From: an uncultured Actinomycetes bacterium
Lineage (GTDB): Bacteria; Actinomycetota; Acidimicrobiia; Acidimicrobiales; Microtrichaceae
DNA length: 5,133 nucleotides
Assembly (NCBI GenBank): GCA_903941145.1
Contig: CAJANQ010000439.1
Span: 1-5,133 of the forward strand
Direction of reading: 5' to 3'
The stretch's first letter is position 1. Each line of letters opens with the position of its first letter. This document shows positions 1 to 5,133 of the stretch, one piece after another. The notes beneath the pieces were generated by a model that was not told the origin of the DNA, did no database searches, and saw nothing but the letters and a program-made list of their open reading frames with translations. The translations under genes were made by a program, and so were the position numbers.

Positions 1-74
1 ACCATGCCGACGGCCGCAACCGTCAGTGCCAGTAGTGACTGCTTCTTGGTTGCTCGACGCGTGGTCTGGTTCAC
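1..74 (-). CDS. N-terminal fragment of a putative secreted or membrane-anchored protein (runs off left edge)
   Basis: The gene is not identified; only 24 codons are inside the window. On the minus strand a GTG at 74-72 opens a frame that stays open to the edge. The peptide begins VNQTTRRATKKQ (first residue read as Met) and continues SLLALTVAAVGM. A basic N-region followed by an uncharged hydrophobic stretch is the usual layout of a Sec signal peptide or N-terminal membrane anchor. The start is well constrained: an in-frame TAA lies two codons upstream (80-78). A G-rich GGGGGA (86-81) sits 6 nt before the GTG and could act as a ribosome binding site. The only later in-frame start visible is ATG at 5-3, which would lose the basic region. 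The gene is co-directional with the DUF4012 gene, 173 nt downstream of its stop, with a possible terminator between, so it probably has its own promoter. Chance opening of so short a frame cannot be excluded. Confidence 0.45.
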   Translation of the reverse strand, partial: MNQTTRRATKKQSLLALTVAAVGM

Positions 75-106
75 CGGTTATCCCCCGAGATGTTCACAGG
101 GGTGCC

Positions 107-178
107 GTCCAGCACTCCCCGTCTACTGCGTGCAGTGGTCATCATGTTCCAACAGAGCCTGCCGGTTGTCCAGCATTC
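107..178 (-). repeat. Pair of 11-bp direct repeats (GARTGCTGGAC), candidate operator sites
   Basis: On the minus strand GAATGCTGGAC (178-168) and GAGTGCTGGAC (117-107) differ at one base. Their start-to-start distance is 61 bp, close to six helical turns. Both lie upstream of the GTG start at 74, where a regulator would bind. No regulator is known from this window, and two imperfect copies may be chance. Confidence 0.3.
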
Positions 179-195
179 TTCCGGCGGTTTGCAGG

Positions 196-225
196 AAAAA
201 CGCCCCGGTCGTGGCGGACCGACCG
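196..225 (-). terminator. Possible intrinsic terminator of the DUF4012 gene
   Basis: Read on the minus strand, CGGTCG (225-220) pairs perfectly with CGACCG (211-206) across an 8-nt loop. This is followed by GGGCG and then five T residues (200-196), 23 nt past the stop codon of the DUF4012 gene. An alternative 4-bp stem, CGCC (216-213) with GGCG (204-201), would abut the T tract directly. The stem is short and the T tract is offset from the longer stem by 5 nt, so termination may be weak or factor-assisted. Confidence 0.4.
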
Positions 226-247
226 CGCTCCGTGACCGAATTGGGGT

Positions 248-2575
248 CTAGCCCCTACCTGCCGCTCCGAGGACGTCGGGAGTGACCGTGACCAGCTCGT
301 CCTCGGCCGGGTCGAGGGGGATCGACACCCGTGCCTTGCCGCCGTCGACAGAGGTCCGGTCGGCCTGGACGCTGAGCCGCGCCGAGTCGGGCCCGACCGT
401 CGACTGGCCGACCCACTGGAGGAGGTAGGGCACGCCGGCGCCCAGGTCGCCCAGGAGGTTGAACTTGACCGTGCGGGTCGAGCCGGCCGCCAGGTCGACG
501 AACAGGCAGTGGCGGTCCACGCCCCGAAGCTCAGGGAGCGTGCCGACGCCGGTGCGTTCCCCGTCGAGGTAGGCGCTGCGGACCTTGAGCGGGCTGAGGA
601 CGCACAGCTGGGTCCGGTTGGTGCCGTTGGGCGTGCCCTCGGGCCCGTTCAGCACGACGTCCGGGAGGCCGTCGGCCGGCGCAGTGTTGGAGAGCTTGAC
701 GGTGAGTACCCCGCGGGTCTCGCCGGTCGCCACGTTCCACGCCACGTCGTAGTCGACCGTGCGCTGCAGGTAGGCGTCGATCTTGGACGGGTTCACGTTG
801 CGGCTCACCACTGCGAGCAGGTCGCCCGCGCCCGGGCGCTCGACCTCGCCGAGCAGCAGCGTCCTGGCGAGGAGGTCGTCGTCCTCGGGGTGCAGCGTGG
901 CCAGCTGCAGGTGGCCGCCGGCCACCACCGGCCCGAACACCTCTCCCAGGCTCCCTGGGCTGGGCAGCTGGGAGGACGTGAAGTTGGTCAGCGAGGAGCG
1001 GATGACCTCGCCCAGCGGGTCCCCGTCGTCGCCGGTCTGTCGGATCTCGGCGAACTGGGTCCTGGTCAGGTACTCCACCGCGTTGTCAGCAGCGAGCCGG
1101 GTGCTCGTGCCGGGGACGGTGACCGGCCCCGTGAGCTCCAGCAGCGCGGCGAACGCAGTGGGGTCGGCGTAGGCCACGCCGTCGACCTTCGCCCCGCCGT
1201 TGACCTGCGGCCAGATCTCGGCCACCAGCCGGGCCACGGTCGGCAGGTCGGGGGAGCCGCCCCAGTTCTGGGGGTACAGGTCGGGCCGGAGCTCGACGAG
1301 CGACTGCGGGTAGGCCCCCGGCGTCAGGTTGGGGTGGGGGACCGTGTTGGGCGTGTAGAGGTCGTAGGGCTGGCCGACCCGGCGAACGTCGATGGTGCCG
1401 TTGGACACCACCACCTCGGCCCAGTTGCCGATGTGCCCGCCGACGTCGCGCAGCTCTGCGGGGTTCCCCAGCAGGACGATGTACCTGCGCTCGCCGTCGG
1501 CGCCGAGCATCGCCGGCGCCCGTTGGGCCGCAACGGCTGCGAGGTCGGCAGAGTCGCGGGCCGACCCGACCTTGTCGGCGACCTCGTCGACCTTCGCCGA
1601 CACCGGGCCCAAGATCCACGGCGACCGTCCCAGCTCGAGCCGGCCCACGACCGTGTCCAGGCTGTCCCGGGCCTGCTCGGCCGGCGCCTGCAGCGCGGCC
1701 AGACGGACCAGGTCGATGCCGCCCTCGGGGCGGCGGAGCCGTTCGTCGGTCACCTGCGTCGACACGTCGGCGGCAACGGTGCCGAGCTCCTGGCCGGACG
1801 TCGTGGCGTCACGGCCCAGCTGCACGTGCTGGGCAAGCACCGGCACGGCCCGGGCCGGGGCCAGCCACCAGGCGTCCCCGACCTGTCCGGCCCTGGCGAA
1901 GTCGTCGGCGGCCTGGGCGAACTGTTGCTGCGTGGACCCGGCGGTGTCGTTGCCGAGCCCCTCCACGGCGTCGGCTGCGTTCCGGACTCCGGACGCCACT
2001 GCCGGGGCGGCCGTGGCAGCGAAGAGCCCTGTGGTCACCAGCCCGAGCACGAGCAGGAGGACCGCGGCGCCAAGGCCCGCCCACACGTACGGGCGGTTCC
2101 GGTGGTGCATGCGCAGGTAGCCGGTGGCCAGGACAGGAGCAACGGCGACAGCAGCGACCAGCGCGCTGCCCAGCGCGAACGGTGGCCACTCGAGCATCAG
2201 CAGGCACACGGCTGCGGTCCCCCCGACCGCAGCCCGGGCCCAGCGGTCACGACGGTGCAGGACCTGCAGCGCGATCCCGCCCGCCAGGGCCGCCCCGGCC
2301 GGGACGGCGACCCAGCCGCCTGCCGCGGCCGATGCCAGGGCGGCGGCCCAGATGAGCGTCCAGCGGCGGGCCCGCACCGAGGCCATGGTCACGACCCCGG
2401 CAAACACGGCCCGGTACACGACGTCGACCGGCGTCCAGCCAGTGGGCGCCGCACTGCTCAGGACGGCGGCGGCCACGGCCGCAGCCGCGACGATGCCCAC
2501 GACGACAGCCCGGTGCTCCGGGCGGCGGTGCCGTCGGTGCGTCGCCGGCTGCGCGTCAGCGCCCGGCCCCGACAT
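248..2575 (-). CDS. DUF4012 domain-containing polytopic membrane protein
   Basis: This is a 775-residue protein of unknown biochemical function. The start is ATG at 2575-2573 (MSGPGADAQ); a GTG four codons upstream (2587-2585) is the main alternative, and neither has a strong Shine-Dalgarno. The frame stays open antisense across rbfA, but that part is not gene-like. After a basic cytoplasmic tail come about six or seven hydrophobic segments at roughly residues 22-41, 49-66, 72-105 (one or two), 113-129, 133-152 and 163-190. A helical, Ala-rich extracytoplasmic stretch follows (195-355), then the DUF4012 core (about 360-600), then a probable beta-rich C-terminal domain (605-770). Recognisable core motifs are RRYIVLLGNPAELRDVGGHIG (363-383, R376), SPDLPTVARL (441-450), KVDGVAYADPTAFAALLELTGPV (463-485) and the following DNAVEYL (497-503). 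C658 and C690 could form a disulfide. DUF4012 genes are often seen near surface polysaccharide genes, so a cell-envelope role is plausible but inferred. Family assignment is confident, function is not. Confidence 0.88.
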   Translation of the reverse strand: MSGPGADAQPATHRRHRRPEHRAVVVGIVAAAAVAAAVLSSAAPTGWTPVDVVYRAVFAGVVTMASVRARRWTLIWAAALASAAAGGWVAVPAGAALAGGIALQVLHRRDRWARAAVGGTAAVCLLMLEWPPFALGSALVAAVAVAPVLATGYLRMHHRNRPYVWAGLGAAVLLLVLGLVTTGLFAATAAPAVASGVRNAADAVEGLGNDTAGSTQQQFAQAADDFARAGQVGDAWWLAPARAVPVLAQHVQLGRDATTSGQELGTVAADVSTQVTDERLRRPEGGIDLVRLAALQAPAEQARDSLDTVVGRLELGRSPWILGPVSAKVDEVADKVGSARDSADLAAVAAQRAPAMLGADGERRYIVLLGNPAELRDVGGHIGNWAEVVVSNGTIDVRRVGQPYDLYTPNTVPHPNLTPGAYPQSLVELRPDLYPQNWGGSPDLPTVARLVAEIWPQVNGGAKVDGVAYADPTAFAALLELTGPVTVPGTSTRLAADNAVEYLTRTQFAEIRQTGDDGDPLGEVIRSSLTNFTSSQLPSPGSLGEVFGPVVAGGHLQLATLHPEDDDLLARTLLLGEVERPGAGDLLAVVSRNVNPSKIDAYLQRTVDYDVAWNVATGETRGVLTVKLSNTAPADGLPDVVLNGPEGTPNGTNRTQLCVLSPLKVRSAYLDGERTGVGTLPELRGVDRHCLFVDLAAGSTRTVKFNLLGDLGAGVPYLLQWVGQSTVGPDSARLSVQADRTSVDGGKARVSIPLDPAEDELVTVTPDVLGAAGRG

Positions 2576-2614
2576 CGTGAAACCCACGGCGACAGTCTGC
2601 CGGAGGACGGTCCG

Positions 2615-2628
2615 CCCTCCACGGAGGG
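2615..2628. repeat. Perfect inverted repeat CCCTCC-AC-GGAGGG
   Basis: Six-base arms (2615-2620 and 2623-2628) flank a 2-nt centre, making a near-palindrome typical in size of a dimeric regulator site. As RNA the 2-nt loop would be too tight to form fully. CGGAGG also occurs at 2601-2606, 21 bp from the CGGAGG at 2622-2627, so the same element may be partly repeated two helical turns away. No binding protein can be named. Confidence 0.35.
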
Positions 2629-2636
2629 TGCCGACG

Positions 2637-2662
2637 TCGCCCCGGTGCGCTCTCAGGGGCGA
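2637..2662. repeat. Perfect 7-bp inverted repeat upstream of rbfA (possible leader hairpin)
   Basis: TCGCCCC (2637-2643) and GGGGCGA (2656-2662) are exact reverse complements across a 12-nt loop. The repeat ends 42 nt before the rbfA start. It is not followed by a T tract on either strand, so it is not an intrinsic terminator. If the rbfA transcript starts upstream it would form a leader hairpin; otherwise it may be a protein site or chance in GC-rich DNA. Confidence 0.35.
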
Positions 2663-2704
2663 ACGCGGTCGTAGGCGCGGCTGCGCAGGTGGTACCAATG
2701 GCAC

Positions 2705-3160
2705 ATGGCCCGTCGCCGTCCCTCCGCCCCTCGTGGTTTCCAGCGCACCGACCGTGTCGGCGAGCTGGTCCGCGAGATCGTCGCCTCCGAGCTCGAGCGC
2801 ATCGGCGACGAGCGTCTCGAGCTGGTGACCATCACCGCCTGCGACGTCGACGCCTCGCTCGAGCGCGGCGTCGTGTGGTTCTCGGCCCTGGGCGCCGAGG
2901 AGGAGGGCCAGCTCGACGAGGTCAGCGAGGCGCTCGACGAGCTGCGCTGGCCCATCCAGCAGGTCGTCAACAAGCAGGTCCGGGCGCGTCGCACCCCGCA
3001 GATCGAGTTCCGGCCGGACGAGGTGCTGACCGGGGCCCTGCGCATCGAGGAGATCCTGCGGACCCTCCCGGAGTCGGCCGAGCCCGAGTCCGAGACCGAG
3101 TCCGAGACCGAGTCCGAGGTCGCGGACGGCGCGGCCACCGGGCCCGACGCCGACGCCTGA
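2705..3160 (+). CDS. rbfA: Ribosome-binding factor A (30S subunit maturation)
   Basis: RbfA binds the 30S subunit and assists late maturation of 16S rRNA, including its 5' end; in other bacteria it matters most in the cold. The 151-residue protein shows the family pattern in order: N-terminal helix with RVGELVREIVASELERI (about 17-33), GDERLELVTITACDVDASLERGVVWFS (34-60), a helix with RWPIQQVVNKQVRARRTPQIEF (81-102), then FRPDEVLTGALRIEEILRTL (102-121). The core ends near residue 121. The remaining 30 residues form an acidic tail with an ESET repeat (128-138) that the family does not need. The ATG at 2705 is the only ATG after an in-frame stop at 2672-2674, with AGGTGG 12 nt upstream. It is the first gene of the probable rbfA-truB-ribF unit; truB begins 8 nt after its stop. 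The usual neighbour infB is not upstream here. Confidence 0.93.
   Translation: MARRRPSAPRGFQRTDRVGELVREIVASELERIGDERLELVTITACDVDASLERGVVWFSALGAEEEGQLDEVSEALDELRWPIQQVVNKQVRARRTPQIEFRPDEVLTGALRIEEILRTLPESAEPESETESETESEVADGAATGPDADA
3086..3121 (+). repeat. Three tandem 12-bp units in the 3' end of rbfA
   Basis: The unit GAGTCCGAGACC is repeated exactly at 3086-3097 and 3098-3109, with a diverged third copy at 3110-3121 (ending GAGGTC). The frame is kept, giving ESET-ESET-ESEV at residues 128-139 of RbfA. Because the unit is a multiple of three, copy number could change without breaking the gene. Confidence 0.85.
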
Positions 3161-3168
3161 CCCGGCAG

Positions 3169-4071
3169 ATGACGAACGACGCGGCAGCCCCTGCCGCACC
3201 GACCGGGATCTGCATCGTCGACAAGCCAACGGGCTGGACCAGCCACGACGTCGTGGGCCGCGCCCGTCGGCTGCTCGGCACCAAGAAGGTCGGCCACGCC
3301 GGGACCCTCGACCCGATGGCCACCGGTGTGCTCGTGCTCGGCGTCGGCCGGGCCACCCGGCTGCTCACGTTCATCACGGGCGTCGACAAGACGTACGAGG
3401 CACAGGTCACGCTCGGCATCGAGACCGACTCGCTCGACGCCGACGGTGAGATCACGGTCCGCCACGACATGGCGGTGCCCACTGTCGAGCAGGTGGCGGC
3501 AGCTGCCGCCACCCTGACCGGCCCGCTCGAGCAGGTCCCGCCGATGGTCTCGGCGATCAAGGTCGACGGCAAGCGCCTCCACCAGCTGGCCCGCGAGGGC
3601 AAGGAGGTCGAGCGGAAGCCCCGCCCGGTCGTGGTCAGCCAGTTCGACGTCCGGCCCACCGACGACCCCATGGTCTGGGACGCCACCGTCACGTGCTCGT
3701 CCGGGACCTACGTCCGGGTGCTGGCCGCCGACCTGGGCCGCGCCCTGGGTGGCGGTGCCCACCTGACGGCACTCCGCCGTACTCGGGTCGGCCCGTTCCT
3801 GCTGGACGAGGCCACACCGCACGAGGAGCTCGTCGTGCTGCCGGCGTCGGCCGGTGTTCGGCACCTCCCGCAGGTCACCGTCGACGAGGCGGTCGCCCGG
3901 CGGGTGGCTGTCGGCCAGGTGCTCGAGCGCTCGGACCTCGGCGCCCCCTCCGAGGGGCCGGGCTCGGAGGGGCCGTGGGCGGTGCTCGACGCAGCGGGCG
4001 AGGTGCTCGCCGTCTATGCCGCACACCGGGGGACGACCGCCAAGCCCTCGTTCGTGCTCGCGGCGCAGTAG
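3169..4071 (+). CDS. truB: tRNA pseudouridine(55) synthase TruB
   Basis: TruB isomerises U55 in the T-loop of tRNAs to pseudouridine in the cytoplasm. The protein is 300 residues, normal for the family. It opens with GICIVDKPTGWTSHDVV (13-29), then KVGHAGTLDPMATGVLVLGVG (40-60) containing the catalytic Asp at D48, the same number as in E. coli TruB. Y76 in DKTYEA matches the conserved active-site tyrosine. SAIKVDGKRLHQLAREG follows, with His where Tyr is common, and then CSSGTYVRVLAADLGRALG. The C-terminal part (from about 235) matches an actinobacterial-type TruB C-terminal domain, ending in a VLDAAGEVLAVYAAH strand pair. The ATG at 3169 follows the rbfA stop by 8 nt with no strong Shine-Dalgarno, which suggests translational coupling. 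A duplicated SEGPG stretch (261-269) is the only oddity. Confidence 0.96.
   Translation: MTNDAAAPAAPTGICIVDKPTGWTSHDVVGRARRLLGTKKVGHAGTLDPMATGVLVLGVGRATRLLTFITGVDKTYEAQVTLGIETDSLDADGEITVRHDMAVPTVEQVAAAAATLTGPLEQVPPMVSAIKVDGKRLHQLAREGKEVERKPRPVVVSQFDVRPTDDPMVWDATVTCSSGTYVRVLAADLGRALGGGAHLTALRRTRVGPFLLDEATPHEELVVLPASAGVRHLPQVTVDEAVARRVAVGQVLERSDLGAPSEGPGSEGPWAVLDAAGEVLAVYAAHRGTTAKPSFVLAAQ
3948..3975 (+). repeat. Short tandem duplication within truB (15-bp period)
   Basis: CTCCGAGGGGCCG (3948-3960) and CTCGGAGGGGCCG (3963-3975) differ at one base. In frame this gives SEGPG (261-265) followed by SEGPW (266-270), in the linker or loop region of the TruB C-terminal domain. It looks like a local slippage duplication in a part of the protein that tolerates insertion. 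Confidence 0.7.
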
Positions 4072-4087
4072 CCGTAGCCTCCCCGCC

Positions 4088-5044
4088 GTGCAGGTCCTCC
4101 GCGACGCCAGCGTCGCCCACCACCCGGCTGCCGGGTCCGTCGTCACGATCGGCGCCTATGACGGCGTCCACCTTGGCCACCGCACCGTCATCGGGCAGGT
4201 CGCCGACCTCGCCCGCGCCGGCGGCCACCGCTCGGTCGTGGTCACCTTCGACCGTCACCCGGCGTCGGTGGTCCGGCCAGACTCCGCGCCGCGGCTGCTG
4301 ACCGACCTGGACCAGAAGCTCGAGCTGCTGGCCACCACCGGGGTCGACGACACGGTCGTGATCGGGTTCGACGAGGCGCGCGCCAACGAGTCGGCCGAGG
4401 ACTTTGTGCGGTCCGTGCTCGTGGACTTCCTCAACACGAAGGTGGTCGTGGTGGGGGAGGACTTCCACTTCGGCCATCGCCGTCTGGGCGACGTCGAGCT
4501 GTTGGAGGACATGGGTCGCGAGCACGGGTTCGAGGTGCGCGGTCTGACGCTCGTGGCGCCCGACGGCCACCCTGCACGCGACGACGAGCAGGTCTCGTCG
4601 ACCGCCATCCGCCGTGCTCTGCACGAGGGCCGGCTCGACGACGCCAACGCGATGCTCGGCCGTCCGCACGAGATGCGGGGCCCCGTCGCCCAGGGCGATC
4701 AGCGCGGCCGCACCATCGGGTTCCCGACCGCCAACGTCGCCGTGCCGGACGAGCTCCTGATGCCGGCCGACGGCATCTACGCCGGACACCTGGTGCGCGA
4801 CCCGGCAGGTGCGGCCGAGGTCCTGCCCGCTGCGATCTACGTCGGGCACCGTCCGACCTTCTACGACGAGCAGGCCATGACGGTCCTCGAGGTGCACGTC
4901 CTCGACTTCGCCGGCGACCTCTACGGCGAGCACGTCGGGGTGCGGTTCACCCACCGGCTGCGGGGCGACCAGCAGTTCGACTCGGTCGAGGCGCTCGCCG
5001 ACCAGCTGCGGCGCGACTGCGACCACGCCCGCTCGCTGCTCTGA
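4088..5044 (+). CDS. ribF: Bifunctional riboflavin kinase / FMN adenylyltransferase (FAD synthetase)
   Basis: RibF phosphorylates riboflavin to FMN and then adenylates FMN to FAD in the cytoplasm. The 318-residue length is typical. The N-terminal adenylyltransferase module shows TIGAYDGVHLGH (20-31; H28 and H31 of the HxGH nucleotide-binding motif), VVTFDRHP, VVVVGEDFHFGH and VSSTAIRRAL. The C-terminal riboflavin kinase module shows GRTIGFPTANV (207-217; T214 and N216 are the expected metal/nucleotide ligands), ADGIYAG, VGHRPTF and TVLEVHVLDF with the expected catalytic base E268. The start is GTG at 4088 (VQVLRDASV), the only reasonable start near the N-terminus of the family. It lies 16 nt after the truB stop and has no clear Shine-Dalgarno, so the true start has modest uncertainty. 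Both active sites look intact. It is probably cotranscribed with rbfA and truB. Confidence 0.96.
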   Translation: MQVLRDASVAHHPAAGSVVTIGAYDGVHLGHRTVIGQVADLARAGGHRSVVVTFDRHPASVVRPDSAPRLLTDLDQKLELLATTGVDDTVVIGFDEARANESAEDFVRSVLVDFLNTKVVVVGEDFHFGHRRLGDVELLEDMGREHGFEVRGLTLVAPDGHPARDDEQVSSTAIRRALHEGRLDDANAMLGRPHEMRGPVAQGDQRGRTIGFPTANVAVPDELLMPADGIYAGHLVRDPAGAAEVLPAAIYVGHRPTFYDEQAMTVLEVHVLDFAGDLYGEHVGVRFTHRLRGDQQFDSVEALADQLRRDCDHARSLL

Positions 5045-5046
5045 CC

Positions 5047-5083
5047 CCGGCCGTCGAACCGCCGATCCGGTCGCGACGGCCGG
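5047..5083 (+). terminator. Strong hairpin just after ribF, possible terminator without a T tract
   Basis: CCGGCCGTCG (5047-5056) pairs perfectly with CGACGGCCGG (5074-5083), beginning 2 nt past the ribF stop. Inside the loop ACCG (5058-5061) and CGGT (5068-5071) can pair as well, extending the stem past a small internal bulge to about 14 bp with a 6-nt loop. No T run follows, so it is not a classical intrinsic terminator. It could still terminate or stabilise the 3' end of the operon transcript. TACGGT at 5084-5089 looks like a -10 element, but no -35 is seen. Confidence 0.5.
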
Positions 5084-5133
5084 TACGGTGGAATCTCCGT
5101 CCCGGGTCGCCCGGGCCCCGGTCGCCGCGGCGG

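Larger units (their letters stand above)
75..247. other. Intergenic region between two minus-strand genes
   Basis: This 173-bp stretch is less GC-rich than the flanking genes (close to 50% over 121-180). I see no convincing gene in it; the short plus-strand frames here have no recognisable content and no family signature. It holds a terminator-like hairpin (196-225), two copies of an 11-bp direct repeat (107-117 and 168-178) and a short inverted repeat ACTGC-GT-GCAGT (125-136). It should contain the promoter of the gene starting at 74, but I could not find a convincing -35/-10 pair. Confidence 0.6.
2576..2704. promoter_or_regulatory. Divergent intergenic region serving the DUF4012 gene and rbfA-truB-ribF
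   Basis: These 129 bp separate two divergently transcribed units, so both promoters should lie here. I could not identify a convincing -35/-10 pair on either strand. For rbfA, AGGTGG (2687-2692) is a reasonable ribosome binding site 12 nt before the ATG, somewhat further than usual. An in-frame TAG at 2672-2674 closes the rbfA frame upstream. Two perfect inverted repeats lie in the middle and are listed separately. Confidence 0.6.

Noticed and set aside
125..136. Inverted repeat ACTGC-GT-GCAGT
   Set aside because: Arms of only 5 bp without extension are expected by chance at this length; it is not strong enough for a separate regulatory call.
78..173. DnaA-box-like sequences (TTATCCCCC, ATGTTCACA, TTGTCCAGC) suggesting a replication origin
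   Set aside because: Each differs from the consensus at two positions or so, there is no AT-rich unwinding region, and neither dnaA nor dnaN is nearby.
243..255. GGGG-TCTAG-CCCC hairpin over the DUF4012 stop codon
   Set aside because: It has only a 4-bp stem and no T tract; the hairpin at 196-225 is a better terminator candidate.
4..285. Two overlapping short plus-strand frames at the left edge
   Set aside because: They lie in intergenic DNA and overlap the start of a better-supported minus-strand gene. Their translations are Cys/Arg/Ser-rich with no motif or ribosome binding site.
509..2674. 721-codon plus-strand frame opposite the DUF4012 gene
   Set aside because: Long open antisense frames are common in GC-rich DNA. 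The translation is rich in Gly, Arg, Val and Asp with no recognisable domain, while the minus strand has clear family motifs.
248..3229. Extension of the DUF4012 reading frame upstream across rbfA (993 codons in total)
   Set aside because: The extra 218 residues are low-complexity antisense of rbfA (for example an LGLGLG run opposite the ESET repeat). The natural start is ATG at 2575, next to the basic tail and first membrane helix.
2653..4146. 497-codon minus-strand frame opposite rbfA and truB
   Set aside because: It is antisense to two firmly identified genes, with low-complexity Ser/Arg-rich translation and no family signature.
3875..5026. 383-codon minus-strand frame opposite ribF
   Set aside because: It is antisense to intact ribF; its translation only mirrors the ribF codon pattern.
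5084..5089. TACGGT as a -10 promoter element for the next gene
   Set aside because: No recognisable -35 lies 16-19 bp upstream (that region is inside the hairpin), and the downstream gene is outside the window.

Overview
The window is GC-rich (about 70% by eye in the genes), uses GTG as well as ATG starts, and carries the conserved run rbfA-truB-ribF. This points to a high-GC actinobacterium. The RibF N-terminus and the particular DUF4012 variant remind me of Acidimicrobiia (Iamia/Ilumatobacter-like), but that placement is from memory and tentative.

Layout, left to right. Bases 1-74 hold the first 24 codons of a minus-strand gene that runs off the left edge; it starts with a basic-then-hydrophobic signal-like segment. 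Bases 75-247 are non-coding and visibly less GC-rich (about half in places). They contain a weak terminator-like hairpin with a T5 tract for the gene to the right, and a pair of 11-bp direct repeats. Bases 248-2575 (minus) encode a 775-residue polytopic membrane protein with a large extracytoplasmic DUF4012 region. A 129-bp divergent intergenic region (2576-2704) holds two perfect inverted repeats. From 2705 the plus strand carries rbfA (30S maturation factor), truB (tRNA Psi55 synthase) and ribF (bifunctional riboflavin kinase/FAD synthetase). They are spaced 8 and 16 nt apart and look like one transcription unit. A 10-bp stem hairpin lies 2 nt past the ribF stop; the remaining 50 bases show no gene.

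The plus-strand genes are housekeeping: RbfA and TruB act on ribosome assembly and tRNA modification, while RibF makes FMN and FAD. In many bacteria this run is preceded by nusA-infB and followed by rpsO-pnp. Here infB is not immediately upstream of rbfA; the divergent DUF4012 gene is there instead, so the cluster is interrupted at that point.

I found no CRISPR array, mobile element, RNA gene or clear novel defence or biosynthetic system. The most open question is the function of the DUF4012 membrane protein. Its motif order resembles that of LytR-CpsA-Psr (LCP) wall-polymer ligases, which is offered only as a hypothesis.
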